From assembly GCA_902773045.1 (NCBI GenBank), contig CACYDE010000107.1, positions 1 to 22,102 of the forward strand: 22,102 nt of DNA. Reading direction: 5' to 3'. The translations under genes were made by a program, and so were the position numbers. Below the pieces are notes generated by a model. It was not told the DNA's origin, searched no databases, and was given only the letters and a program-made list of their open reading frames with translations. Shown here piece after piece: positions 7,761 to 16,134 of the stretch. Source of the DNA: an uncultured Ruminococcus sp. GTDB taxonomy: Bacteria > Bacillota > Clostridia > Oscillospirales > Acutalibacteraceae. The stretch's first letter is position 1. Every line of letters starts with the position of its first letter.

Positions 7761-7777
7761 TTCATAATTTTTATGAA
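7761..7777. terminator. Weak AT-rich hairpin after pilB
   Basis: TTCATAA-ttt-TTATGAA is a perfect 7-bp stem just after the pilB stop. It lacks a U-run in the pilB direction, so it may only slow transcription or protect the mRNA end. Confidence 0.3.
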
Positions 7778-7792
7778 TTTTTCGTATAAATA

Positions 7793-9493
7793 TCAGAGCA
7801 TATCCTCACTTGCTGCTTCAAGCATTGTTTCCAAAGAGATAATACCGCTGATAACGTTCATACGGAGATTTTCTCTCATCGAGATCATTCCCTCGTTTAC
7901 TGCGATATCGTTGAGATCTTCAGTCGACTTTCCTGCCTGGATAGCTCTCTTTATAGCGGGAGAAACCATGAGGATCTCATGAACCGCAAGACGTCCCTTG
8001 TGACCGCTCTTGTTGCAGCGTTCACAGCCGCCCTGAGGAGCACGATAAAGCTTGATCTCGAGAGTGGGATCGTCAATTCCGAGAAGCTCGAGTTCATGTT
8101 CACCCGCGATGTAAGGTTCTTTGCAGTTGACGCAGAGACGGCGAACGAGTCGCTGAGCGATAACTCCGATTACCGTTGAAGAAACCATGAACGGTTCAAC
8201 GCCCATATCAATAAGACGGATAACCGATGAAGCTGCGTTATATGTATGCAGTGTTGAAAGAACCAAGTGACCCGTTACAGCGGCGGAAGCTGCGATCTCG
8301 GCAGTTTCCTTGTCTCGAATCTCACCGATCATGATAATATCGGGGTCCTGACGAAGAATTGAACGAAGCGCGCTGGCGAACGTAAGACCTGCTTTTGCGT
8401 TAATATCAACCTGATTGATTCCCGGGATAATCATTTCGACAGGGTTCTCAACGGTGATAATGTTGATATCTTCTCTCATTACACCCTTAAGACCTGTGTA
8501 AAGAGTTGTTGATTTACCGGAACCTGTAGCGCCTGTAACCAGGATGATTCCACGGTTCTGAGAAAGAAGCTTGTCAAATCTTTCAAGGTTCTCGGGGAGG
8601 AATCCGATCGCGGACTTATCCATTTTCAAGCCGAGAGCCGTCGTAATACGGGCGCAGACCTTCTCTCCGAAAACTACGGGGAGAATGGAAATACGCATGT
8701 CTACTTCGGTGTTTCCGACACGATAATTGATACGACCGTCCTGAGGGATACGTTTCTCGGCGATGTTCATGCCGCCGATAAACTTGATTCGGGAGGTTAC
8801 CGAAGGCGCGAGCTGTGCGCTTGTTTCCATGTATTTCTGGAGTTTACCGTCGATACGGAAACGAATGAGAAGAACTTCTTCCATCGGTTCTATATGAATA
8901 TCGGAGGTTTTAAGTCTTACTGCCTCTTCGATCATGTTGTTTACGAAACGAATGATAGGCTGGTCGTCTGCGGCAGCTTTGGCTGCGTCGATCTCATCTT
9001 CCTTTCCTGCCTGGCTCGCCTGGCTTGCGATGAATTCGCGTGCCTCGTCATAAGCTCTTTTTGAAGCGTAGAGAGCCTGGTGAGCCTTTTGGATCTGTGA
9101 CGGAGCTGCGATAACGGACTGGATCTGCAGCTTTGTCGTTGTGCTGATCCTGTTGAGTCCCTTATAGTCGAGAGGGTCGGAAACCGCGATCGTGAGCGTT
9201 CTGTCGATAAGTTCGAGCGGAACGACCATACACTGCTCCGCGAGTTCTGCGGAGATCACGTTTGAAAGCTCATCTTTAAGCTCGACCTCGTCGAGATCGA
9301 CAAACGGGATCGAAAACTGCTTTGACAAAGCGTAACAAACTTTCTCTTCCTCACAGAGTTTCTCCTTGATGAGGATCTCACCGAGACGAAGATTGTTGGA
9401 TTTTTGCATGCTGAGCGCCTGATCCAGCTGATCCGGCGTGATCGCACCCATGTTTATAAGAATTTGACCAATTTTCAAGCTGCCTGCTCTCAT
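7793..9493 (-). CDS. pilB: PilB, pilus extension ATPase
   Basis: GspE/PilB ATPase of 566 aa that drives pilus polymerisation. The N-terminal MshEN/T2SSE_N domain covers about 1-150. In it GQILINMGAITPDQLDQAL (9-27) and LGEILIKEKLC match the repeated c-di-GMP-binding MshEN pattern only in part, so c-di-GMP binding is possible but not shown. The ATPase core has Walker A GATGSGKST (321-329), Walker B DIIMIGEIRD (385-394) and His box VTGHLVLSTLHT (406-417). The Cys4 zinc site is complete (C454, C457, C490, C493). AAGGAGTC precedes the ATG by about 8 nt. No clear promoter is visible upstream, although a terminator-like hairpin separates it from pilD. Confidence 0.96.
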   Translation of the reverse strand: MRAGSLKIGQILINMGAITPDQLDQALSMQKSNNLRLGEILIKEKLCEEEKVCYALSKQFSIPFVDLDEVELKDELSNVISAELAEQCMVVPLELIDRTLTIAVSDPLDYKGLNRISTTTKLQIQSVIAAPSQIQKAHQALYASKRAYDEAREFIASQASQAGKEDEIDAAKAAADDQPIIRFVNNMIEEAVRLKTSDIHIEPMEEVLLIRFRIDGKLQKYMETSAQLAPSVTSRIKFIGGMNIAEKRIPQDGRINYRVGNTEVDMRISILPVVFGEKVCARITTALGLKMDKSAIGFLPENLERFDKLLSQNRGIILVTGATGSGKSTTLYTGLKGVMREDINIITVENPVEMIIPGINQVDINAKAGLTFASALRSILRQDPDIIMIGEIRDKETAEIAASAAVTGHLVLSTLHTYNAASSVIRLIDMGVEPFMVSSTVIGVIAQRLVRRLCVNCKEPYIAGEHELELLGIDDPTLEIKLYRAPQGGCERCNKSGHKGRLAVHEILMVSPAIKRAIQAGKSTEDLNDIAVNEGMISMRENLRMNVISGIISLETMLEAASEDML

Positions 9494-9629
9494 AATTTCA
9501 GGACTCCTTTTCAGAATTTTGATGTTATATATTAGATGTAGATGAATAAATCGAGATGTTGATCAGAATACCATATTGTAAACATAATTAACATCACTAT
9601 AAATTATTTTTTAAACAATAAACTATGTT

Positions 9630-9651
9630 AAACCCGTGCGAACACGGGTTT
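9630..9651 (-). terminator. Hairpin after pilD, probable terminator
   Basis: A 9-bp stem AAACCCGTG / CACGGGTTT closes a 4-nt loop, which reads UUCG on the minus-strand RNA. The tail in the pilD direction (TTTAACAT) is only a modest U-run, so termination may be partial. Confidence 0.55.
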
Positions 9652-9661
9652 TCACATAAAA

Positions 9662-10423
9662 TCAGGGCAAAGCCTCCATGTCCATGAGCATTTTGTACAT
9701 GCTGAAAATAGGCTCGATTTTAACTCTGAGCATGATCGTAAGGACGATAGCTATACAAATATACGGACCCATGGGAAGGTATATGCCGTTTTTTCCCTTT
9801 CCGGAAAAAATCAGGTAAAGGAAATGAAACGCGGAAACAAATGCCGAAAACATGAGCACGATCAGAACGTACTTTAATCCGAACATAAGTCCCACCGCTG
9901 CCATAAGCTTGATATCTCCGAAACCAAAGCCTGTCTTTTTAAAAACAAGTGTGCTGAACAGATCAAGGACAACCAAAATTGCAAATCCGCTCGCTGCACC
10001 AAGCAATGGATCGTACCACGAACTGATAAAATTTTTGTCGGTAAAATAATCCGTTACCGCAAAAATAAGCGATACCACCGCCACCGCTATGGTGAATTGA
10101 TCCGGGATTATAGTATATTTCGCGTCAGACTCGGAAATAAGCAAAAGCAGCGAATACAAGATCACATAAAATATCAACTCCGGCGTTACACCCGTGAAAA
10201 GAGTTGTTCCGGCAAGCGCGGCTGCAATGATCGCTCCTGCGATGAACCCTGTCGGTTTGATCTTGAAGCGATTCCCGCTGAGAAGTTCCTCGGACGGTTC
10301 CTCGTCATAGTCACAGAGCCATTTTGCCGGAATTTTGTTGAGCAGCCTGCAGCTCAGGGGGCCGAGCAAAAACCCGAGAACCGCCAAAGCTGAAGCTGTT
10401 ATAATACTTACTGTAGTGAACAT
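9662..10423 (-). CDS. pilD: PilD, type IV prepilin peptidase
   Basis: Membrane aspartic protease (family A24) of 253 aa that cleaves prepilins at the Gly-Phe junction. The two catalytic aspartates are D100, in the segment SDAKYTIIPD, and D170, in the GFGFGD motif (165-170). About seven hydrophobic helices are visible. The usual N-terminal methyltransferase segment is present only in part, and its two CxxC zinc pairs are absent (single Cys at 25 and 37), so N-methylation of the processed pilin is uncertain. It starts 12 nt after pilO with no strong ribosome site, suggesting translational coupling. Its natural substrate here is the pilin at 13519. Confidence 0.92.
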   Translation of the reverse strand: MFTTVSIITASALAVLGFLLGPLSCRLLNKIPAKWLCDYDEEPSEELLSGNRFKIKPTGFIAGAIIAAALAGTTLFTGVTPELIFYVILYSLLLLISESDAKYTIIPDQFTIAVAVVSLIFAVTDYFTDKNFISSWYDPLLGAASGFAILVVLDLFSTLVFKKTGFGFGDIKLMAAVGLMFGLKYVLIVLMFSAFVSAFHFLYLIFSGKGKNGIYLPMGPYICIAIVLTIMLRVKIEPIFSMYKMLMDMEALP

Positions 10424-10435
10424 ATAATTTCAAGA

Positions 10436-11089
10436 TCAAGCTTCCGCACTATCGGTGTCTGTTTCAAGGAGAGACGGATCGATCTGGATCTTCTGATTGT
10501 AATAATAGAGATAGATCTCCATAGAAACATCAAGGTCGCCCTCTTTGACTGCGACATCATTCAAAACGTCCGTATCCGTGGTCACAGTTATTGCGCTGAA
10601 TTCTTTTACGTAGTAGCAGCCGACTGACTCTTTTTCAACGAAGTTAAGGAAGTCGAGAAGATCTTCTCTTGTTGCGTAACCTTCGAGATCAATGGTAACG
10701 TAGTAGAGAGGAGAGCCGGTGAAGCTGATCTTACCGCTTTCGTCTTCTGTTTCTCCGCCTCGCTCAAAATTCGTATAGTGGAAGTTGTAGTCCTCGATCG
10801 CCTTCTGAAGATCGGCGAGAGAAGAATTCGCATCAACAAAATAATCTTTCTGATACTGCTCCCATTCCGCCTCAAGCTGAGCAATATTTTTCTCGATCGC
10901 TGCTTGATTACGGATAGAATCCTCGTACATCTGGATAGTGTCAACAGCTTCCTGATGCTCGGAATCCATGATAGGTTTCTTATTTTTATAAGGCATATAC
11001 ACCGTAGGAACAAAAACGGCAACTGCTATTATGACTGCAACGATCGCAATCAATGCTCCGGGTACTTTTTTATTATCATTCTTAGCCAT
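10436..11089 (-). CDS. pilO: PilO-like type IV pilus alignment protein
   Basis: Bitopic protein of 217 aa with a short Lys-rich cytoplasmic start, one membrane helix (about 10-32), an extracytoplasmic coiled coil (about 45-100), and a mixed alpha/beta domain. This is the architecture of PilO, which pairs with PilN. Sequence similarity is weak by eye; the call rests on architecture and on its place directly after the PilM/PilN gene and before pilD. GGGAGAG lies about 9-12 nt before the ATG. It starts 6 nt after the preceding stop, so the two genes are surely cotranscribed. Confidence 0.75.
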   Translation of the reverse strand: MAKNDNKKVPGALIAIVAVIIAVAVFVPTVYMPYKNKKPIMDSEHQEAVDTIQMYEDSIRNQAAIEKNIAQLEAEWEQYQKDYFVDANSSLADLQKAIEDYNFHYTNFERGGETEDESGKISFTGSPLYYVTIDLEGYATREDLLDFLNFVEKESVGCYYVKEFSAITVTTDTDVLNDVAVKEGDLDVSMEIYLYYYNQKIQIDPSLLETDTDSAEA

Positions 11090-11095
11090 TTTTTA

Positions 11096-12871
11096 TCACT
11101 CTCCCTTTACCGATTCCATCATTTCATCATAATTCGTTCCGTTGCTGATATTGTAATGATAACCGTCGCTTCCTTCATCGCCCTCAGCCTCTTCTTCGGC
11201 ATAACCGGCAACATTGAAGGTATGAGTTACTTCAACTTCTTCTTCTCCTTCTTTTCCTTCTTCCTTTATGGTTATACGGTTAGCGGAGAACGGAACTTCG
11301 ATGTTGAAGAACTTGTTCGCATTGATATCATCCTGAAGCTTAACGTAATCTTCAAGAACTTTAACATACAGAACGGTCTTGATAGTATTCTCATCACTGT
11401 CGATGTCATAGGAAGCAACACGGAGAACCTTTTCTGCGTCCGTAACCTGCTCGAACATCTCGGTCATCATTTCAAAGACCTTAGCGTTAGGCTGCGGAAG
11501 CGCTGCGATATCCTCGCTCGCGTGAGCCATCTTATCCACAAGATCTGCCTGCTGAGCAAGTTTTGATTTGATATCGTCATATTTTACGTCGTTAAGCTTC
11601 GCCTGATCGTTCTGAGCGCGAACCTCAAGTCCGTAAGATTTGATTCCGATGAAAGCCATAATACCTACGGCGATTACTGCAATGCCCATGGCAGCCATAT
11701 TTACGATGCCCGCATTGATGGAACCGAAGTCGATGCTCTTTCCGCCTGTAATAACGCCAAGGTTATACTCGTTCTGAGCGCCGCTGTTTACGAGATAAGA
11801 GTATGTGTAGAAGCACGCCGTCTTGTAGCCTGCCTCGTCTGCCTCCTTCGAAATAATCGGAACGTTGGTCAAAGATGTGAAAGCGTCGGAAATAAGGTTG
11901 ATCTCATCGGCCTGAACGCTTATGGTTCTGATATGCTTGAGAACTCCGGGGATATAAGCGACGAAGTCACTCGCATAGATCTGGTCAAGCTCAATGCGGC
12001 AGCTGAGAAGAACCATTCGAAGGTTTCTGACAACCTCATTGGAGAAATTCTCAAATGTCTGACGCATCTCGCGTCCTGCCTGAACGGAATTACATTTTTC
12101 GGAAATTCCGACACCGTACTTTCTGATGACCTCAAAAGCCTCTTCAAGAGAACAGTTCTGGTCGTTTGCGAAAATATTGGCGATGTCTCCGAGCGGGAGC
12201 GGGAAGGAATGAGCGTAGATCGGAACGCCCTTCTGCATTACGAGAAGTCTTGCGGAGCAGAAATCAAGGCTGATCAAAGCCACGGACTTGTCATAGCTGT
12301 AGATACCTGTCTGAGCCATCTTTATCATGCTGACTGTCGGAGGGATCAGCTTATAGAGATTCAAAGACTGCTCTCTGAAACCGGATTTAAGCTCTTCAAC
12401 ATAGGACTTCGGCATAACATAAACATTCGCACTGAGCTGAGCGCTTTCTTCGGTCTTCTGATAGCCCGAACCGTACTCAACGTTTATCAGCGTATAGTTT
12501 GAGATATCGTCGTTGATGAGAGCTCTCGCTTCGTTCTCGGCGAAGATCTTAAGGTACTTATCCTTTGCGGGAGTATGCTGATACTCCTGGCTGATGAGCT
12601 GATCGCTCTCGGCACAGAGTATGACGTCTTTGATGTCGATCTTTGCATTTCTCATCGACATTCTTACAAGCTCGGCAAGCTCTCTCGGGAAGTTCCACGC
12701 CTGACCTCTCAGATTCTCGGGAAGAAATACCACGAGGGGTTCTCTGAAGGTTACCTCATAATCAGGCCGCTTAGAATTACGGTCATTACCGCTGCTGACG
12801 AACTGCTTACCAGACTCAGCCGGTGTAATGCAAACATAATACTTTGATACCTGAACAATTACATATTTCAT
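11096..12871 (-). CDS. PilM-PilN fusion protein of the pilus alignment complex
   Basis: Protein of 591 aa. Residues 1 to about 385 look like PilM, a cytoplasmic actin-fold protein, with SVALISLDFCSARLLVMQKG (196-215) at the place of the phosphate-2 strand-loop. The nucleotide-site residues are eroded here and at the N-terminus (VIVQVSKYYVCI instead of the usual D-I-G-S type), so ATP binding is doubtful. One membrane helix follows at about 389-411. Then come a coiled coil (about 418-450), a PilN-like ferredoxin-fold domain to about 555, and an acidic tail. PilM and PilN are normally separate proteins that bind through the PilN N-terminus; here they are joined. I chose the ATG at 12871 (GGTGGTG upstream). 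A GTG at 12940 would add 23 residues without homology or a ribosome site. Confidence 0.8.
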   Translation of the reverse strand: MKYVIVQVSKYYVCITPAESGKQFVSSGNDRNSKRPDYEVTFREPLVVFLPENLRGQAWNFPRELAELVRMSMRNAKIDIKDVILCAESDQLISQEYQHTPAKDKYLKIFAENEARALINDDISNYTLINVEYGSGYQKTEESAQLSANVYVMPKSYVEELKSGFREQSLNLYKLIPPTVSMIKMAQTGIYSYDKSVALISLDFCSARLLVMQKGVPIYAHSFPLPLGDIANIFANDQNCSLEEAFEVIRKYGVGISEKCNSVQAGREMRQTFENFSNEVVRNLRMVLLSCRIELDQIYASDFVAYIPGVLKHIRTISVQADEINLISDAFTSLTNVPIISKEADEAGYKTACFYTYSYLVNSGAQNEYNLGVITGGKSIDFGSINAGIVNMAAMGIAVIAVGIMAFIGIKSYGLEVRAQNDQAKLNDVKYDDIKSKLAQQADLVDKMAHASEDIAALPQPNAKVFEMMTEMFEQVTDAEKVLRVASYDIDSDENTIKTVLYVKVLEDYVKLQDDINANKFFNIEVPFSANRITIKEEGKEGEEEVEVTHTFNVAGYAEEEAEGDEGSDGYHYNISNGTNYDEMMESVKGE

Positions 12872-12966
12872 TTTGTGACTGCACCACCCTAAATTATTTT
12901 TCCGACCAAATTTTATGATGCCGGACGCAAAACCTTTCACCCAACATCACACTATGATACGTTATA

Positions 12967-12996
12967 ATTATACAATATACATGCCAATCTTTTCAA
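12967..12996 (-). promoter_or_regulatory. Sigma-A promoter of pilMN-pilO-pilD
   Basis: The minus strand reads TTGAAA, 18 nt, TATAAT, with a start point near 12960 and a leader of about 90 nt. It is the only strong leftward promoter seen in the intergenic region. Confidence 0.65.
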
Positions 12997-13394
12997 TGCA
13001 AATAAATGTACAAATTATCTTTAAATTTCTGTGCAATATTGCTTTTCTGCGCAATTATTAACTAATTATAATTCATTGCTTTGTATTATTTGTACATTTA
13101 GCCCAATAAGATGGACAATGTGTTTAATGTGTGGATTATTTATTTTTCACAATTCATTATATTTTGAATGCTTCCGGAAATTTCTATATTATTTTATTTG
13201 TTCTATGTTTTCCCCAAAACAAAGTTTATGTGGCATATTTCCCCGACAGAAGCCGATCCTTCTAAAAGCATTTCACCGAAGATTCACATAAAAAAACAAT
13301 ATCGTCACACAAAATAGGTATAAATGTTAACAATGCGTGCGCTTTTATTTAACGATTTGTGCAGCAATACCACTAAAACCGAAATCTTTGCGAA
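12997..13394. other. AT-rich intergenic region between the divergent pilus units
   Basis: About 400 bp with no plausible gene lie between the pilMN and pilin promoters. Apart from short imperfect dyads such as GCAATATTGC (about 13033-13042) I see nothing definite. The long spacing leaves room for regulator sites or a small RNA. Confidence 0.5.
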
Positions 13395-13420
13395 GTGGCT
13401 TTAAAATCTTGAAAAGCCGC
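13395..13420 (+). promoter_or_regulatory. Possible operator over the pilin -35 box
   Basis: GTGGCTTT (13395-13402) and AAAGCCGC (13413-13420) form an inverted repeat with one mismatch that covers the -35 hexamer TTGAAA at 13409-13414. This is a plausible binding site for a regulator of pilin expression; no such protein is encoded nearby. Confidence 0.35.
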
Positions 13421-13437
13421 ATAAAATCTGATAAAAT
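13409..13437 (+). promoter_or_regulatory. Sigma-A promoter of the pilin gene
   Basis: TTGAAA, 17 nt, TAAAAT, with a start near 13444 and a leader of about 75 nt ending in a strong GGGAGG ribosome site. It is a near-consensus promoter, as expected for an abundant structural protein. Confidence 0.75.
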
Positions 13438-13518
13438 ACAGTTAAATCAGCAATATAACAATCATTCTTAATACTGTTTTTACATGAAACATCGGAAGGT
13501 TAAAGGGAGGTAATTGTT

Positions 13519-13950
13519 ATGAAAAAAATGATAAAAAAAGCAGGAAAAAAAGGCTTCACGCTCGTTGAGCTTGTTATCGTTATTGCCGTTCTTGCCATTC
13601 TTGCGGCTATCGCGATCCCGGTCATCACCACCACGATCGACTCAGCCAAAGTCGGGGTCATGCAGAGCGACGCCGAATCGCTTGATATGCTCGTAAAAAC
13701 GGCTGTGATCGAGCTTAGTCAGGATCTCCCCGGAACGACATACAACAAGAAGAAAATTTCACCAAACACGACCGTCGAGGACGTTCTGATCGAAAGCGGG
13801 ATCTATGATTTCAATCTTTCAAGGAACATTGACGGCGAGGAGTATTACATTGTTTTGGATTCGGGAAAAATCGGAGTTTCCACCGACAATTCAAAGGCTA
13901 TTTCGAAAACCACGACCCTCGCAACGTTCAGCCAACTCTATAAAATTTGA
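13519..13950 (+). CDS. pilA: Type IV prepilin, probable major pilin
   Basis: Class III signal peptide: a Lys-rich leader of 12 residues ending in Gly, then F13-T-L-V-E17-L and the hydrophobic helix IVIAVLAILAAIAIPVI. Cleavage by PilD between G12 and F13 would give a mature pilin of 131 aa with Glu at position 5, the residue needed for assembly. The globular part is Thr/Ser/Asp-rich and has no cysteine, so it lacks the Gram-negative disulfide D-loop. GGGAGG stands 8 nt before the ATG. It is divergent from the assembly genes, with a strong promoter and its own terminator. This arrangement favours high, separate expression. Minor pilins are not found in this window. Confidence 0.93.
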   Translation: MKKMIKKAGKKGFTLVELVIVIAVLAILAAIAIPVITTTIDSAKVGVMQSDAESLDMLVKTAVIELSQDLPGTTYNKKKISPNTTVEDVLIESGIYDFNLSRNIDGEEYYIVLDSGKIGVSTDNSKAISKTTTLATFSQLYKI

Positions 13951-13982
13951 TATGCAACTAATCTATGATAAATTCCTACCTG

Positions 13983-14028
13983 AGTGCCGCTGTCTTAATG
14001 GACGGCGGCACTTACCTTTTGTATTTTT
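13983..14028 (+). terminator. Terminator of the pilin gene
   Basis: A 12-bp stem AGTGCCGCTGTC / GACGGCGGCACT (one T-G pair) with a 6-nt loop is followed by two T-runs. It should separate pilin mRNA from the PH-domain genes downstream. Confidence 0.85.
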
Positions 14029-14150
14029 CGAAAAATACGGCAAATAATAAAAGTGATACCGCAGAGACCAAAAGTCCGATATCATATTGATTTCGAGCTT
14101 TTTATCAAAATCGGTATGAAATAACATCGACCACGAAAGGAAAACAGTCC

Positions 14151-14573
14151 ATGAAACCCATATCCGAAAACGCTGTTTCGGTCAACAGGATAAGAGTTAC
14201 GGCAGTCATGTTTTTCATTACATTCCTTTTCGGGGGACTCTCCGTCTTCTTCCCGATTTCCGCGTTGATCGCAGAAACAATAATTTTTATTCTCTACATT
14301 TTCTGCATGACCGAGTTTCTGAAAAAATGGCAGAGGACCTATTTTTACCAAGCCGACGAAAACCGAATCAGGATCAAAAAAGGCGTACTCATATCAAAAG
14401 ACATAACCATATTCAGATATAAGCTTCAATACACAAAGCTTGTGCGCACTCCCGCCGAACTTCTTTTTCACACCTGTACGATAATATACTACACTGCCGG
14501 GTCTGTTGTTTATCTCAGCGGGATCGACAGCGAGGCTGCGGACGGAGCGTTGATATATGAAAAAAAGATCTGA
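14151..14573 (+). CDS. YdbS-like bacterial PH-domain membrane protein
   Basis: Protein of 140 aa with two membrane helices (about 15-33 and 35-55), then one bPH2 (DUF304) domain of about 75 residues. The segment IRIKKGVLISKDITIFRYKLQYTKL fits the family pattern (hydrophobic-x-x-G-x-hydrophobic then R-x-x-hydrophobic-P/R-x-x-K/R-hydrophobic-Q). Members usually occur as a small YdbS and a large YdbT encoded side by side; their biochemical role is unclear, and in Bacillus subtilis YdbST is linked to stress or envelope resistance. GAAAGGA precedes the ATG by about 10 nt. It overlaps the next gene by 17 nt. No clear promoter is seen in the 120 nt after the pilin terminator. Confidence 0.75.
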   Translation: MKPISENAVSVNRIRVTAVMFFITFLFGGLSVFFPISALIAETIIFILYIFCMTEFLKKWQRTYFYQADENRIRIKKGVLISKDITIFRYKLQYTKLVRTPAELLFHTCTIIYYTAGSVVYLSGIDSEAADGALIYEKKI

Positions 14574-16002
14574 CAACAGCGAAAAAATAAGTCTGTTTTC
14601 CCTGTTCGCCGAAATCCCGGTTTTCATTTATCTTCTCCCGATCCCGATACTTCAGAATTTTCTCTTCGATCCGCGAAACTTCCGCGAGCATATAACGTCA
14701 TACGCGCTGAGTTTTATACTCTTCGTGGCATTCGGCGGTATCGCGGCGGCAGACTACAGAATGAAAAGATACAAAATACTGCCCGAGCATGCTTACATTC
14801 GAGAGGGTATTTTCCTGCGCTCACGGTTTCATATCCCCTACGAACGGCTCCAATCGGTCATCGTCCAAAGTTCCGTTCTTTCGAGACTTTTTTCAACAGT
14901 AAAAATACAGCTAAACACATCCGCGACCAAAGCAAAAAAAGGCGACGCGGAGTTCTATCTTCCGATCCGAAAAGCAAAAAAGCTTATTTCGGAAATATAC
15001 GATGATCTCGGATATATTCAACGATATTACCACGCGAAAAACACAAGAATATTTTTCATGGCAGCAATATGGTCAAATCCCGTCAGCGGACTTCTGATCC
15101 TTTCGCCGCTCATCGGCAACACAGGAAAAATTCTCGGAAACGAGCTTCGAAACGAACTTCTTGAAAGCTTTGATTTTTCAAAATATCTCGTATATATCGG
15201 AATATCCCCCACCACTGCCGTTATAGTTTACATTCTGTTTTTCTGTTATGCTGTCAGCGTATGCGCCGACTTTGTGAGGAATGCCGATTTCAGCTGCACA
15301 TCGTTTCAAAACGGTATTGTCATCAAACGCGGGATTATCAAGAAAACACTGTTTTTTACAAACTGTTCGAAGATAAACGCGATCACCCTCAGCCAAAGTC
15401 TTTTCATGTTTCCGTTCCGCCGATACAGCGCATATATTCACACCGTCGGCTCGGGAAAAGCAAAAGGCGACCGCAGTCTACTCATCGCCGCCGAAAGAAA
15501 AAGCGCCTTAAAAAATCTCCTTCCGCAGCTTCTCAAAGACTTCGATCTTCACTTTGACTTCAATATCAGACCGACGCATGAAGCGTTGGGAGCTTATCTT
15601 CGTTTGCCGCTCGTTCTGATCTTTACGGACATTATATTTTGCGTGATACCGATAATGTTCAATGTTTCGGAGGATATGTTCTTCTCGTTCATGCTGTTTA
15701 CCGTTTCGGCTCTTGTGATTTGGTGCTTCTTTCGCGCCTACGCATTTTCGAAGTCCGGACTCTCGGTAAACCCAAGCTGTGTATATCTCCGTTTCTACAA
15801 ACGAATAACGTTGAGATCCACAATTATCCCTATCGGGAAAATTCAGTTCTGCGTTAAAAAACAAAATATTTTTCAAAAGAAAAAAGGGACGTGCAATATA
15901 AAAATTTATATTCTCGGTGAAAAAAGAACGTTTGTTGAAATAAAACATTTGAAAGAAACCGACGCCGATGATTTTATTTGTGAAATGAATAAATACACTT
16001 GA
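14557..16002 (+). CDS. YdbT-like protein with three bacterial PH domains
   Basis: Polytopic protein of 481 aa. Three bPH2 domains lie at about 71-147, 245-325 and 399-477, separated by pairs of membrane helices (about 13-35, 47-66; 165-187, 211-240; 348-370, 374-396). The signature is clearest in the first domain: IPYERLQSVIVQSSVLSRLF (93-112) followed by a beta strand with VKIQLNTS. The order helix pair-PH repeated three times is that of YdbT. GGAG lies about 11 nt before the ATG, inside the end of the YdbS-like gene, so the two are translated from one mRNA and probably form a membrane complex. A strong terminator follows. Function is not known at the molecular level. Confidence 0.8.
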   Translation: MKKRSDNSEKISLFSLFAEIPVFIYLLPIPILQNFLFDPRNFREHITSYALSFILFVAFGGIAAADYRMKRYKILPEHAYIREGIFLRSRFHIPYERLQSVIVQSSVLSRLFSTVKIQLNTSATKAKKGDAEFYLPIRKAKKLISEIYDDLGYIQRYYHAKNTRIFFMAAIWSNPVSGLLILSPLIGNTGKILGNELRNELLESFDFSKYLVYIGISPTTAVIVYILFFCYAVSVCADFVRNADFSCTSFQNGIVIKRGIIKKTLFFTNCSKINAITLSQSLFMFPFRRYSAYIHTVGSGKAKGDRSLLIAAERKSALKNLLPQLLKDFDLHFDFNIRPTHEALGAYLRLPLVLIFTDIIFCVIPIMFNVSEDMFFSFMLFTVSALVIWCFFRAYAFSKSGLSVNPSCVYLRFYKRITLRSTIIPIGKIQFCVKKQNIFQKKKGTCNIKIYILGEKRTFVEIKHLKETDADDFICEMNKYT

Positions 16003-16005
16003 CGA

Positions 16006-16052
16006 ACGCCCACCTGACCGTACTTCAAGAGTACGGCAGATGGGCGTATTTT
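16006..16052 (+). terminator. Terminator after the YdbT-like gene
   Basis: Long hairpin: ACGCCCA (16006-16012) pairs with TGGGCGT (16041-16047), CTG with CAG, and CCGTACT (16018-16024) with AGTACGG (16030-16036), loop TCAAG. ATTTTA follows. It lies between convergent genes. Confidence 0.85.
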
Positions 16053-16134
16053 ACAAGAAGAAAAAGCGATCCGGGAAAGGCACACGGCAATGACGATCAC
16101 TCAGCCATACGCTCCCGCGCTCTTTTTTTAACGA

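Noticed and set aside
9494..9629. Promoter for pilB
   Set aside because: Several TATATA- or TATTCT-like boxes exist, but none has a -35 box at proper spacing, so I do not list one.
11933..12502. Open frame of about 189 codons on the plus strand
   Set aside because: It lies opposite the PilM part of the fusion gene, whose coding sense and neighbours are clear; it looks like a mirror frame.
14021..14038. Perfect 18-bp palindrome after the pilin terminator
   Set aside because: It is very AT-rich with no loop and lies within the terminator tail region; probably chance or part of termination.
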